Shown here one piece after another: positions 46,983 through 56,321 of a stretch of DNA of 64,000 nt. Position 1 is the first letter of the stretch; every line of letters begins with the position of its first letter. The position numbers were made by a program, and so were the translations under genes. The stretch comes from Janthinobacterium silvisoli (GTDB taxonomy: Bacteria > Pseudomonadota > Gammaproteobacteria > Burkholderiales > Burkholderiaceae_D), in the NCBI RefSeq assembly GCF_014200725.1, contig NZ_JACHCL010000001.1, forward strand, positions 62,001 through 126,000, read 5' to 3'. Under the pieces are notes generated by a model that was not told where the DNA came from, made no database searches, and was given only the letters and a program-made list of their open reading frames with translations.

Positions 46983-47630
46983 TCAGTGCGTGGCCGGATT
47001 ACGCTCCACCCTTGCCACCACCAGTTCAATCAATTCCGCGATCAAAGGCCTGAACGTGGCCGCGTCGCCGCCCTGGCCCAGCATCACGGTGCGGGTGGTC
47101 AGGTGCGAGAAGACGGCGTCGAAGAGGATTTGCGGCAGGTTGGAAAATGAGGTCTCGGCGGCGATGCGGCCCTGGGTGCGCTGCTGTTCCAGCAGGCGAA
47201 GAATTAATGCGTGCCAGACTTGCGGGCCGTGCTCGTACCAGGTCTGACCCACGGCCGGGACGGCGGCGGCGCCAGTGACGACGAGGCGGTAAAAATCGAC
47301 GTGGCGGGGGCTGGTGATGACGGAGACCAGTTCATCGAGGATCAGCTGCAAGCCCTGCTCCAGTCCTGCCTGGGAGGTATCGAGCTGGCGCAGACGGATG
47401 ATAAAGTCGGCGCACAGGTATTCCACCACCGCCACCAGCAAATCTTGCTTGCTGCCGAAATAGCGGTAGGCGGTGGCTTTGGAGCCGCCCGCCTCGGCCA
47501 CGATGGCGTCCATGCTGACGCCATCGTAACCCGATGCCAGGAACAGCCGGCCGGCAGCTTCCAGCAATTTGCGCCGCCGCTCACTGCTTCGGTTACTGGA
47601 AGTAGCGGGAGCGGTAGGCGGCTGGGACAT
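46983..47630 (-). CDS. TetR-family transcriptional regulator
   Basis: A 215-residue TetR protein. The N-terminal HTH is R-K-L-L-E-A-A-G-R-L-F-L-A-S-G-Y, then D-A-I-V-A-E-A-G-G-S-K-A-T-A-Y-R-Y-F-G-S-K; the C-terminal ligand domain is all helical. It starts 12 bases after the gcd stop, so it is in the same operon. A 25-base palindrome upstream of gcd (50149-50173) is its likely operator, giving autoregulation. The start at 47630 (MSQPPTAPA) is preferred because family resemblance begins soon after it. Confidence 0.9.
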   Translation of the reverse strand: MSQPPTAPATSSNRSSERRRKLLEAAGRLFLASGYDGVSMDAIVAEAGGSKATAYRYFGSKQDLLVAVVEYLCADFIIRLRQLDTSQAGLEQGLQLILDELVSVITSPRHVDFYRLVVTGAAAVPAVGQTWYEHGPQVWHALILRLLEQQRTQGRIAAETSFSNLPQILFDAVFSHLTTRTVMLGQGGDAATFRPLIAELIELVVARVERNPATH

Positions 47631-47641
47631 GAAGCAAACTC

Positions 47642-50068
47642 TTACTGTTTCTTGGGAAGCGCGTATGCTATCACGTAATCGCCACGATCCGGACTCTGGC
47701 GGGCGCCACCGGCAACCACCACCACATACTGGCGGCCAGACGCCGGCGACATGTACGTCATCGGCGTGGCCTGGCCACCGACAGGCAAACGTCCCTTCCA
47801 CACTTCACGGCCGGTTGCGATATCCATCGCACGCAAATAGTAGTCCTGCGTGCCTGCATAAAACACCAGGCCGGACGCCGTGCTCACGCCACCGCCCAGG
47901 GTCGGCATGCCCAGCGGGATAGGCAGTTTGGCGCGCACGCCATTGATGACGGCGTCCTCCACCGTGCCGGCCGGACGTTCCCAGACTTTTTTCCGGGTTT
48001 TCAAGTCGATGGCGGCAAACACGCCCCATGGCGGACTTTGGCATGGAATGCCCAGCGGCGAATTGAAGGCTTTGTGATCGATGACGAAGGGCGTGCCATC
48101 CATCGGATAGGTGCTGCCCACGCCATGGCCCGAGGTCAGCTTGGCCACGTCGACCGTCTCGCGCGGCACCAGCTTGACCACTTGCGGCATGCGGATATCG
48201 TTGACGAACATATAGCCATTGCTTTCATCGACGGCCGCGCCACCCCAGTTGAAGCCACCGTAGTAGCCTGGGTAAATCAGGGTGTCCTGCGTGCTCGGCG
48301 CCGTGAATTCGCCCTTGTAATTGAGCTTGCGGAAGCTGATGCGGCAGGCCAGCTGGTCGAAGAAGGTGGCGCCCCACATATCCTGCTCCGTCAGCGGCGC
48401 GGCGCCCAGGGCCGGCATGCCGGTCGAATAGGGCTGCGTCCTGGCGACCCAGTCGCCTGCTGCATGATCTTGCGGCACCGGTTTTTCCACCACTTCGGCG
48501 ATCGGCTTGCCCGTGCGGCGGTCCAGCATGAAGATCTGGCCACGCTTGGTCAGCTGCACCAGCGCAGGGATCTTGCCGCCCTTGCCGTCCGGGACGTCAT
48601 ACAGCGCTGGCTGCGCGGCCACGTCGTAGTCCCAGATATCGTGATGCACGGTTTGATAGGTCCAGCGCTCGCGGCCCGTGGCCATGTCGAGGGCGACGAT
48701 GGCCGACGAGAATTTCTCCGTCAGCGGCGGACGCTTGCCACCCCAGAAATCGGGCTGCTCGTTCCCCAGCGGCAGATACACCAGTCCCAGCGCGTCATCG
48801 ACGGCGGGCGTGGACCACATGTTCGGCGTGCTGCGCGTGTAGCTTTGGCCTTCCGGCGGCAGCTTGGTGATGTCTGGATTGCCCAGGTCCCAGGCCCAGA
48901 CCAGCTCGCCCGTATCGGCACTGTAGGCGCGGATGACGCCGGACGGCTCGTCGATCGAGCGGCCATCGAACACCCAGCCACCGAGGATGATCAGGTTACG
49001 GGCCACGGTCGGCGCCGAGGTATAGGCGTAATACGGCACGTTCATGCGCACCTTGCCCAGGCCGACCATCAGGTCGACGGCGCCCTTGTCGCCAAAACCC
49101 TCGCACAGCTTGCCCGTTTGCGCATCGATCTCGATCAGGCGCGCATCCATGGTCACTTGCACGATGCGCTTGGCGCACACACCCGCTTCAGGGGCCCTGG
49201 GCTCCTGCATGCCGGCAAACTGGAAAGGCTTCGTCACCTTGGCCGGCTCGTAGTAGCCAACGCCGCGGCAACGGTTCCAGGTCTTGGTGTTGCTCGGCCT
49301 GGAGTCGTAAGTCCAGCGCTCCTTGCCCGTATCGGCATCAAGCGCGATGACCTTGCTGGTGGGCGTGCACGTATAAACGGTGTCGCCGATTTGCAGCGGC
49401 GTATTTTGCGATTCCGACGCGCCCACGGCCAGTTCGCCCGTGCGGTAAGTCCAGGCCACTTGCAACTGGCCGACGTTCTGCTTGTCGATCTGCGTGTATG
49501 GCGCAAAGCGCGTGCCTTGCGGGCCATTCGAATAATGCGCCCAGTTGGCGCTGCCATCGTTGACGGCGGCCACCGCATCCTGCTGCGGCTTTACGGTCGC
49601 TTCCTGCACGCCATGCGGACGGAACATGGAAGCAAAACCGGCTACCAGCAGCACGCCGAACAAGGCTGCGAAAGCGCGCGACTGCCCGGTCGGACGGCGC
49701 GCCGCCAGCCACGGGTGCACGATGGCGGCGGCAAAGCCGATCACGAGGAAAGGCGCCAGACGCGGCACCATGGGCCAGAAGGCAAAACCGATTTCCCAGA
49801 CCGCCCATATCAGGGTCGCCACCACCAGCACAGCCACGATGGCGCTGGCCAGCGGTTTGCGGCGGATATACAGCACACCGGCCAGCATCAGGCCGAGGCC
49901 AGCCAGCAGGTAATACCCGGAGCCGCCAAGCAAGATGAGTTCGACGCCACCTAAGCCCAGGGCCAGGCCGGAGAGCAGCAGGAAAATACCGAAGAAAACC
50001 AGGGCAAGCCGCTTGCCCCTGGAGACAGGCTGGCTCGCAGCTGCCCCGTTTTTGATTGAAGTGTCCAT
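47642..50068 (-). CDS. gcd: Membrane-bound PQQ-dependent glucose dehydrogenase
   Basis: An 808-residue quinoprotein. Five N-terminal transmembrane helices (residues 20-150) anchor it in the inner membrane, with the large PQQ beta-propeller facing the periplasm. Propeller repeats are seen as W-A-H-Y-S-N-G-P-Q-G-T-R-F-A-P, V-I-A-L-D-A-D-T-G-K-E-R-W-T-Y and LDRRTGKPIAEVVEKPVPQ. It oxidises glucose to gluconolactone and passes electrons to ubiquinone. No pqq synthesis genes are in the window. It is followed by the tetR gene in one transcript. Confidence 0.95.
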   Translation of the reverse strand: MDTSIKNGAAASQPVSRGKRLALVFFGIFLLLSGLALGLGGVELILLGGSGYYLLAGLGLMLAGVLYIRRKPLASAIVAVLVVATLIWAVWEIGFAFWPMVPRLAPFLVIGFAAAIVHPWLAARRPTGQSRAFAALFGVLLVAGFASMFRPHGVQEATVKPQQDAVAAVNDGSANWAHYSNGPQGTRFAPYTQIDKQNVGQLQVAWTYRTGELAVGASESQNTPLQIGDTVYTCTPTSKVIALDADTGKERWTYDSRPSNTKTWNRCRGVGYYEPAKVTKPFQFAGMQEPRAPEAGVCAKRIVQVTMDARLIEIDAQTGKLCEGFGDKGAVDLMVGLGKVRMNVPYYAYTSAPTVARNLIILGGWVFDGRSIDEPSGVIRAYSADTGELVWAWDLGNPDITKLPPEGQSYTRSTPNMWSTPAVDDALGLVYLPLGNEQPDFWGGKRPPLTEKFSSAIVALDMATGRERWTYQTVHHDIWDYDVAAQPALYDVPDGKGGKIPALVQLTKRGQIFMLDRRTGKPIAEVVEKPVPQDHAAGDWVARTQPYSTGMPALGAAPLTEQDMWGATFFDQLACRISFRKLNYKGEFTAPSTQDTLIYPGYYGGFNWGGAAVDESNGYMFVNDIRMPQVVKLVPRETVDVAKLTSGHGVGSTYPMDGTPFVIDHKAFNSPLGIPCQSPPWGVFAAIDLKTRKKVWERPAGTVEDAVINGVRAKLPIPLGMPTLGGGVSTASGLVFYAGTQDYYLRAMDIATGREVWKGRLPVGGQATPMTYMSPASGRQYVVVVAGGARQSPDRGDYVIAYALPKKQ

Positions 50069-50148
50069 TTTTTATCCATGACGCCTCCCCTGCCCAGGCC
50101 AATACGCTGGGGATGGCTGATTTTTCAAACTACGTAGTTAAAACTTTT

Positions 50149-50173
50149 ATGAAACTGTACTGTACGGTTTCAT
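50149..50173. promoter_or_regulatory. Likely TetR operator upstream of gcd
   Basis: A 25-base inverted repeat: ATGAAAC, then a GTAC-T-GTAC core, then GTTTCAT, with only one pair of outer-core bases mismatched (T opposite G). It is 81 bases upstream of the gcd start, where a promoter is expected. A second short palindrome, AACTACGTAGTT, is at 50129-50140. Confidence 0.65.
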
Positions 50174-50294
50174 TTTAAGCCGATTTGAAAAGCAAGGAAA
50201 GAAAAATTGACAAAGGAGCTTGATTTTTGGTGGGGATGAGGGATGCGCGTAGTACTGAGCTACATTGATAAAACGTTACCCCAAAAAAACTGCC

Positions 50295-50321
50295 GGGGTC
50301 GGACCCTGAGGGTCCGGCCCC
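50295..50321. repeat. Dispersed palindromic repeat, copy 2 (12-3-12 hairpin)
   Basis: GGGGTCGGACCC, spacer TGA, then GGGTCCGGCCCC: a 12-base stem with one G-U pair. It resembles the element at 24143-24169 in spacing and in most bases. The surrounding 50174-50455 region between gcd and the alcohol dehydrogenase holds no supported gene. Confidence 0.75.
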
Positions 50322-50455
50322 AGTCCTTGGCTGGGGTTACTACTTAAAACGCCAATAAAGCCAAGGCTCAGGCGTGGAGAAGCGGTGTTCGGCCCGGCGC
50401 TGGAATTTGCCCCAATCGCACAAATTCCAATGCCGAAAGGCCTCCCCGCTGCGCT

Positions 50456-51508
50456 TTACTCAGCCAACGAAGCCATATCGATGACGAAGCGGTAGCGCAC
50501 ATCGCTCTTCACGACGCGCTCAAACGCTGCATTGATATCCTGGATGCGGATGATTTCGATGTCCGAGACGATATTGTGCTTGCCGCAGAAGTCCAGCATT
50601 TCCTGGGTTTCCTTGATCGAACCGATCATGGAACCGGACAGGCTGCGGCGCGCGCCGACCAGACCGAAGGCGCTGATCGGTGGCACGGCGCCGTCGGGGA
50701 TGCCAACGATGACCATGCTGCCGTCAACTTTCAGCAGGTTGATGTAGTCGTTCCAGTCGATGGACGCGCCCACGGTGCAGATCAGCAGGTCGAAGGTACC
50801 GGCCAGCTTGCTGAAGGTTTCTGCGTCCCTGGTAGCATAGTAGTGGTCGGCGCCCAGGCGCAGGCCGTCTTCGCGCTTGGACAACGTCTGGCTCAGTACC
50901 GTCACTTCGGCGCCCATGGCGTGGGCGATTTTCACGCCCATGTGGCCCAGGCCGCCCATGCCCAGGATGGCGACTTGCTTGCCAGGGCCGGCTTTCCAAT
51001 GGTTCAGCGGCGAGTACAGGGTGATGCCGGCGCACAGCAGCGGCGCGGCGGCGTCCAGTGGCAGGTTGTCGGGAATCGACAGCACATAACCTTCCTTGAC
51101 GACGATGCTGTCCGAGTAGCCGCCTTGCGTTGCCGTCTTGCCGTCCGCTTCCAGGCCGTTGTAGGTCTGGATCAGGCCTGGCATATACTGTTCCAGGTCC
51201 ACATTGCGCGTTTTGCAGGTGGTGCAGGAATCGACGAAGCAGCCCACGCCCACATGGTCGCCCACCTTGAACTTGGTAACGTCGGCGCCCACGGCGGTGA
51301 CGACGCCGGCGATTTCATGGCCAGGCACCATGGGGAAAGCAGAATTGCCCCATTCGTCGCGCGCCTGGTGGATGTCGGAATGGCAAACGCCACAGTATTT
51401 GATCGAGATGGCAACGTCGTCTGCGCGCGGGGCGCGGCGTTCGAACGAGAATGGCTGCAATGCGGAAGTCGGGCCCAGGGCGGCGTAGCCTTTGACGGTG
51501 GTGGTCAT
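50456..51508 (-). CDS. Zinc-type NAD(P)-dependent alcohol dehydrogenase (YahK-like)
   Basis: A 350-residue medium-chain dehydrogenase. The catalytic zinc site is present: C-G-V-C-H-S-D and the G-H-E in [11 protein letters not shown]. The NAD(P) loop is G-M-G-G-L-G-H-M-G. The structural zinc lobe is degenerate: [17 protein letters not shown] keeps only two of the four Cys found in YahK-type enzymes. The start at 51508 has GAGGAG upstream. Divergent from the AraC gene at 51690. Likely an aldehyde or alcohol reductase. Confidence 0.9.
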   Translation of the reverse strand: MTTTVKGYAALGPTSALQPFSFERRAPRADDVAISIKYCGVCHSDIHQARDEWGNSAFPMVPGHEIAGVVTAVGADVTKFKVGDHVGVGCFVDSCTTCKTRNVDLEQYMPGLIQTYNGLEADGKTATQGGYSDSIVVKEGYVLSIPDNLPLDAAAPLLCAGITLYSPLNHWKAGPGKQVAILGMGGLGHMGVKIAHAMGAEVTVLSQTLSKREDGLRLGADHYYATRDAETFSKLAGTFDLLICTVGASIDWNDYINLLKVDGSMVIVGIPDGAVPPISAFGLVGARRSLSGSMIGSIKETQEMLDFCGKHNIVSDIEIIRIQDINAAFERVVKSDVRYRFVIDMASLAE

Positions 51509-51689
51509 GAAAACTCCTCGTGTAGATAAATAGGTCACGCAAGCTGTGCAAGCGATCATACAAGTTTGCCGCAGATGGCTGGCGCGCGTTACTGTGATCC
51601 TGCAAGACCTTTGCACGATCCTCCAGACTTGCCCATCTTTACCAAGCGCCCGCCCCAGCTTTCCTGACGATTCATGCATAATAATAGCC

Positions 51690-52619
51690 ATGCATACATT
51701 GACCCTTCCGCAAGACGAACTCGCCGCCATGATCAGCCGCCACGCGCCCGGCGACGGCGATTACAGCACGGTAGTCGGCAACCTGAGCCTGCACCGCCAG
51801 TCGGCGCCCACCGAATCGCTGTTTCACGCGGTGCGCCCCAGCGTGGCGCTGATCGTGCAAGGCGCGAAAAAAGTCACCCTGGGCAGCGCCACCTTTCATT
51901 ACAGCCGCATGCAGTATCTGCTGACCTCTGTCGATTTGCCAGTGCAAGTGCGGGTGGTGGAGGCGAGCGCCGAAGCACCTCATTTATGCGTGGTGCTAGC
52001 CATCGACAGCGCCGACGTGGCAGCCCTGGTGACAGGCGAAAACGCGGCGCAGCCCATGCCGATTCCGGCCGCGCGCGGCATTTCCGTCAGCGACGTGTCG
52101 CCGGAACTGCTGGACGCCATGCTGCGCCTGGTGCGCCTGCTCGACAAGCCCGATGAAGTGGCCGCGCTGGCGCCCTTGATACGCCGCGAACTGACTTTCC
52201 GCCTGTTGAATGGTCCCGTCGGCGGGCGGCTGCGCCATATGGCGCTGGCCAGCAGCCAGTCGCACCAGGTGGGGCAAGCGATCGACTGGATCAAGCACAA
52301 TTACGCGCAGCCGCTGCGCATCGAACACCTGGCGGGCATGGCGAACATGAGCATGTCTTCCCTGCACCACCACTTCAAGACCATCACCGCGATGACGCCG
52401 ATGCAGTACCAGAAGCTGCTGCGCCTGCAGGAAGCGCGGCGCTTGATGCTGGTCGAACGGATCGACGCAGGCACGGCCGGTTACCGTGTGGGTTATGCCA
52501 GCGAATCGCAATTCAGCCGCGAATACAGCCGCCAGTTCGGCCAGGCGCCGATGCGCGACGTGGGCCAGGTGCGGGCGCAGATGGGTGCCGTGCCAACTGC
52601 CTATTCAACCCCAACCTGA
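51690..52619 (+). CDS. AraC-family transcriptional regulator
   Basis: A 309-residue regulator with the AraC N-terminal domain ([18 protein letters not shown] pattern) and two C-terminal HTH motifs: [20 protein letters not shown] and [14 protein letters not shown]. Divergent from the alcohol dehydrogenase gene with a 181-base gap, so it probably regulates it. Its 3' end overlaps the convergent oxoprolinase gene by 19 bases. Confidence 0.9.
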   Translation: MHTLTLPQDELAAMISRHAPGDGDYSTVVGNLSLHRQSAPTESLFHAVRPSVALIVQGAKKVTLGSATFHYSRMQYLLTSVDLPVQVRVVEASAEAPHLCVVLAIDSADVAALVTGENAAQPMPIPAARGISVSDVSPELLDAMLRLVRLLDKPDEVAALAPLIRRELTFRLLNGPVGGRLRHMALASSQSHQVGQAIDWIKHNYAQPLRIEHLAGMANMSMSSLHHHFKTITAMTPMQYQKLLRLQEARRLMLVERIDAGTAGYRVGYASESQFSREYSRQFGQAPMRDVGQVRAQMGAVPTAYSTPT

Positions 52620-55600
52620 CCAAAACCGCCGCCACCAGGCGTCTCGATCACGAACACGTCGCCCGGCTGCATCTGCGTCTTGCCGATATGCGGCAGGCGC
52701 TCCACGGTGCCGTCGACGCGTTCCACGGTATTGCGCCCCAGCGCGCCCGGTTCGCCCCCGTCCATGCCGAACGGCGGAATCATGCGGTTGTTCGACAGGA
52801 TGGCGGCCGTCATCGCTTGCAGGAAGCGCACCCTGCGCACGCCGCCATTGCCGCCGCACCAAAGCCCCGCGCCTCCCGATCCGGCGCGAATCGCGTAGCT
52901 ATCGAGTCGCACGGGAAAGCGCCATTCGAGGATTTCGGGGTCCGTCAGCCGAGAGTTGGTCATGTTTGTCTGCACCACGTCCGTACCATTGAAGCCAGGA
53001 CCGGCGCCGGAACCGCCCGAGATGGTTTCGTAATACTGGTATTGCGCATTGCCGAATGTGAAATTGTTCATCGTGCCCTGCGACGCGGCCATCGCCCCCA
53101 GCGCGCCATACAGGGCGTTGGTGATGCAGGTCGAGGTTTCCACATTGCCCGATACGACCGACGCGGGATACTGCGGATTGAGCATGGAGCCAGGCGGAAT
53201 GATCACCGTCAAAGGCTTCAGGCAGCCCGCGTTAAGGGGAATATCGTCATCGACCAGCGTGCGGAATACATACAGCACGGCCGCCATGCAGACGGCAGAC
53301 GGCGCATTGAAATTGTTCGGCAGCTGGCAGGACGTGCCCGTGAAATCGATGGTGGCGTTGCGCGTGGCGGCATCGACCCTGATCGCCACCCTGATCTGCG
53401 CGCCGTTATCGAGGTCCAGCACATAGGCGCCATCGCGCAAGGTGCCGATCACCCGGCGCACCGCTTCTTCCGCGTTATCCTGCACATGGCCCATATACGC
53501 TTGCACGACATCGTGGCCAAAATGGGCCACCATCTTGTGCAATTCCTCGGCGCCCTTCTGGTTGGCCGCCACCTGGGCCCGCAGGTCGGCCAGATTTTGC
53601 TGCGGATTGCGCGCCGGATAGCGGGCGCCCGCCAGCAAAGCCAGCGTTTCGCGTTCCAGTAACAGGCCCGTGCCGCCGTCGACCAGCTTGAAATTATCGA
53701 TCAGGACGCCCTCTTGCTCGATATGCGTGGAATCGGGCGGCATGGAGCCTGGCGTGGTGCCGCCGATATCGGCATGGTGGCCGCGCGAACCCACGTAAAA
53801 CAGGATGGACTCGCCTGCCGCATCGAACACGGGCGAGATCACCGTCACGTCGGGCAAATGCGTGCCGCCGTGATAAGGGTCGTTCAGCATGAAGACGTCG
53901 CCTGGCCGCATGTTGCCACTATTCCTCGTCATGACAGTGCGGATGCTCTCGCCCATGGAACCCAGGTGCACGGGCATATGGGGCGCGTTGGCGATCAGGT
54001 TGCCATCGGCGTCGAAGATCGCGCAGCTGAAATCGAGCCTCTCCTTGATGTTGACCGAATGGGCTGTGTTTTGCAGGCGCAGTCCCATCTGCTCGGCAAT
54101 CGACATGAACAGATTATTGAAAATTTCCAGCATCACCGGGTCGGCATTCGTGCCAATCGCCCGCCGCTCGGGCAGCGCTTGCACTCTGCGCAAGATCAAG
54201 TGGCCATGCGGCGTGACCGATGCACGCCAGCCCGGTTCGATCACGGTGGTGGCGTTGGCGTCCGTGACGATGGCCGGACCGTTGATCTGGTCACCGGGCC
54301 GCAAGGTGTTAGCTGCATAAAAGCCGCTATCGCGCCACTGGCCCGCGCTATACATGGCCACTATTTCAAGCGGGGCCAGCCCGCCCGCACGGTCGGCATA
54401 CGATGGCGCCGCGATGTCGGGCGCGTCCGAGGCGCCGATGGCTTCCACGGAAATCGCCTCGACGATCAGCGAGCGCGTCGGCATCAAGAAGGAAAAGCGC
54501 TTTTTATAGGCAGCCTCGAACTGAGCCTGCATGCCGGGCTGCGTATCGAACAGCACGATCAACGGTGAATCGGTGCCCTCGTAGCGCAGATGCACGCGCC
54601 GTATCAAGGAAATGCGCTCCGCTGTCACGCCCTGCTCCAGCAAGTCTGCTCTCGCCTGTGCGCCCAGAGTTTCGAAATCGCCATGCAAATCCACGCCCAG
54701 CCTGACTTCGATGGCGCGCTCGCGCATGGCGCTCTGGTCGGCCAGGCCCATGCCGTAGGCGGACATCACGCCTGCCAGCGCATGGATAAAGACGGTCTTC
54801 ATGCCCAGCGCATCGGCCACCAGGCAGGCATGCTGGCCACCCGCGCCGCCAAAGCTGGTCAGGGCGTAATCGCTGACATCGTGGCCGCGCTGCACGGAAA
54901 TCTGCTTGATGGCGTTGGCCATATTGCCCACCGCGATAGCGATATAGCCTTCGGCCACCTGCTCCGGCGTGGACCCCACAGTGCGCGCCAGCGCTTCGAA
55001 CTGGGTGCGCACGGTAGCCACGTCCAGCGCTTCATTGGCGTCCGGCCCGAATACGCGGGGAAAGTGCGCGGGCTGCAGCTTGCCCAGCATGACGTTACAG
55101 TCGGTGACAGCCAGCGGCCCGCCGCGCCGGTAGCTGGCGGGGCCGGGATTGGCGCCCGCGCTGTCCGGCCCCACGCGATAGCGGGCGCCGTCGAAATGCA
55201 GAATGGAGCCGCCGCCGGCAGCTACCGTGTGAATGCTCATCATGGGCGCGCGCATGCGCACGCCGGCGATCTGCGTTTCGAACACGCGCTCGAACTCGCC
55301 CGCATAATGCGATACGTCCGTCGACGTGCCGCCCATGTCGAAGCCGATCACCCGGTCGAAACCGGCCAACTGGCTGGCGCGCACCATGCCGACGATGCCG
55401 CCGGCCGGGCCGGACAAGATGCTGTCCTTGCCCTGGAATGCACGCGCATCGCTCAAGCCGCCATTCGACTGCATGAACTGCAGGTGCACCCCGGGCAATT
55501 CCACCGCCAATTGATCCACATAGCGGCGCAGTATCGGTGACAGATAAGCGTCCACCACGGTCGTGTCGCCGCGCGCCACCAGCTTCATCATCGGGCTGAC

Positions 55601-56179
55601 CTCGTGCGACACGGATACCTGCGTAAAGCCGGCCTGGCGCGCCAGTTCCGCCACCGCAGCCTCGTGCGCCGGATAGCGGTAGCCGTGCATGAACACAATC
55701 GCGATCGAACGCAAGCCGCGCGCATGCGCCTGTGCCAAAGCCGCCTGCGCGGCCGCTTCGTCGAGCAGCGTCACCACTTCGCCGTGGGCGCCCATGCGTT
55801 CATCGATCTCGATCACTTCGCCATACAGCAGCTCGGGCAGCACGATATGGCGGACAAACAGTTGCGGGCGGTTCTGGTAGGCGATGCGCAAGGCGTCGCG
55901 GAAACCGCGCGTGATGGCCAGCACGGTCGGTTCGCCCTTGCGCTCCAGCAGCGCATTGGTGGCGACCGTGGTCCCCATCTTGATCGCGCCCAGGCTTTCC
56001 ACCGGCAGCGGCGCATCGGGCGCCAGCTGCATCAAATGGCGCATGCCAGCCAGCGCCGCATCGCGGTACTGGCCCGGATTTTCCGACAGCAGCTTGTGCG
56101 TGGCCAGGCTGCCGTCGGGACGGCGCGCCACGATATCGGTAAACGTACCGCCCCGGTCGATCCAGAATTGCCACTCCAT
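52601..56179 (-). CDS. 5-oxoprolinase / hydantoinase, A and B parts fused
   Basis: A 1192-residue ATP-dependent amidohydrolase. Residues 1-690 are the HyuA-like part (DRGGTFTDIVARRPDG, GFDMGGTSTDVSHY, SFGGAGGQHACLVADALG) and 700-1190 the HyuB-like part (HSVNIKERLDFSCAIFD, LNDPYHGGTHLPDVTVISPVF, NNFNAPSAVC). The fused arrangement is that of eukaryotic-like and proteobacterial oxoprolinases, which hydrolyse 5-oxoproline to glutamate. The start at 56179 follows GGAGGGCA. Hydantoinase substrates cannot be excluded. Confidence 0.92.
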   Translation of the reverse strand: MEWQFWIDRGGTFTDIVARRPDGSLATHKLLSENPGQYRDAALAGMRHLMQLAPDAPLPVESLGAIKMGTTVATNALLERKGEPTVLAITRGFRDALRIAYQNRPQLFVRHIVLPELLYGEVIEIDERMGAHGEVVTLLDEAAAQAALAQAHARGLRSIAIVFMHGYRYPAHEAAVAELARQAGFTQVSVSHEVSPMMKLVARGDTTVVDAYLSPILRRYVDQLAVELPGVHLQFMQSNGGLSDARAFQGKDSILSGPAGGIVGMVRASQLAGFDRVIGFDMGGTSTDVSHYAGEFERVFETQIAGVRMRAPMMSIHTVAAGGGSILHFDGARYRVGPDSAGANPGPASYRRGGPLAVTDCNVMLGKLQPAHFPRVFGPDANEALDVATVRTQFEALARTVGSTPEQVAEGYIAIAVGNMANAIKQISVQRGHDVSDYALTSFGGAGGQHACLVADALGMKTVFIHALAGVMSAYGMGLADQSAMRERAIEVRLGVDLHGDFETLGAQARADLLEQGVTAERISLIRRVHLRYEGTDSPLIVLFDTQPGMQAQFEAAYKKRFSFLMPTRSLIVEAISVEAIGASDAPDIAAPSYADRAGGLAPLEIVAMYSAGQWRDSGFYAANTLRPGDQINGPAIVTDANATTVIEPGWRASVTPHGHLILRRVQALPERRAIGTNADPVMLEIFNNLFMSIAEQMGLRLQNTAHSVNIKERLDFSCAIFDADGNLIANAPHMPVHLGSMGESIRTVMTRNSGNMRPGDVFMLNDPYHGGTHLPDVTVISPVFDAAGESILFYVGSRGHHADIGGTTPGSMPPDSTHIEQEGVLIDNFKLVDGGTGLLLERETLALLAGARYPARNPQQNLADLRAQVAANQKGAEELHKMVAHFGHDVVQAYMGHVQDNAEEAVRRVIGTLRDGAYVLDLDNGAQIRVAIRVDAATRNATIDFTGTSCQLPNNFNAPSAVCMAAVLYVFRTLVDDDIPLNAGCLKPLTVIIPPGSMLNPQYPASVVSGNVETSTCITNALYGALGAMAASQGTMNNFTFGNAQYQYYETISGGSGAGPGFNGTDVVQTNMTNSRLTDPEILEWRFPVRLDSYAIRAGSGGAGLWCGGNGGVRRVRFLQAMTAAILSNNRMIPPFGMDGGEPGALGRNTVERVDGTVERLPHIGKTQMQPGDVFVIETPGGGGFGQVGVE

Positions 56180-56321
56180 CGCCCTGCCCTCCAGCTAAGT
56201 GAGATGCTTATATGTTAGATGGTTATTGTAATGGTGATTCAGCACAGGGTTTAAGCTGGACTTCAGCGGTGCGCCCTTGCCATCGACATGGATAGACCTT
56301 ATGTTGAATGGATACTGACAA

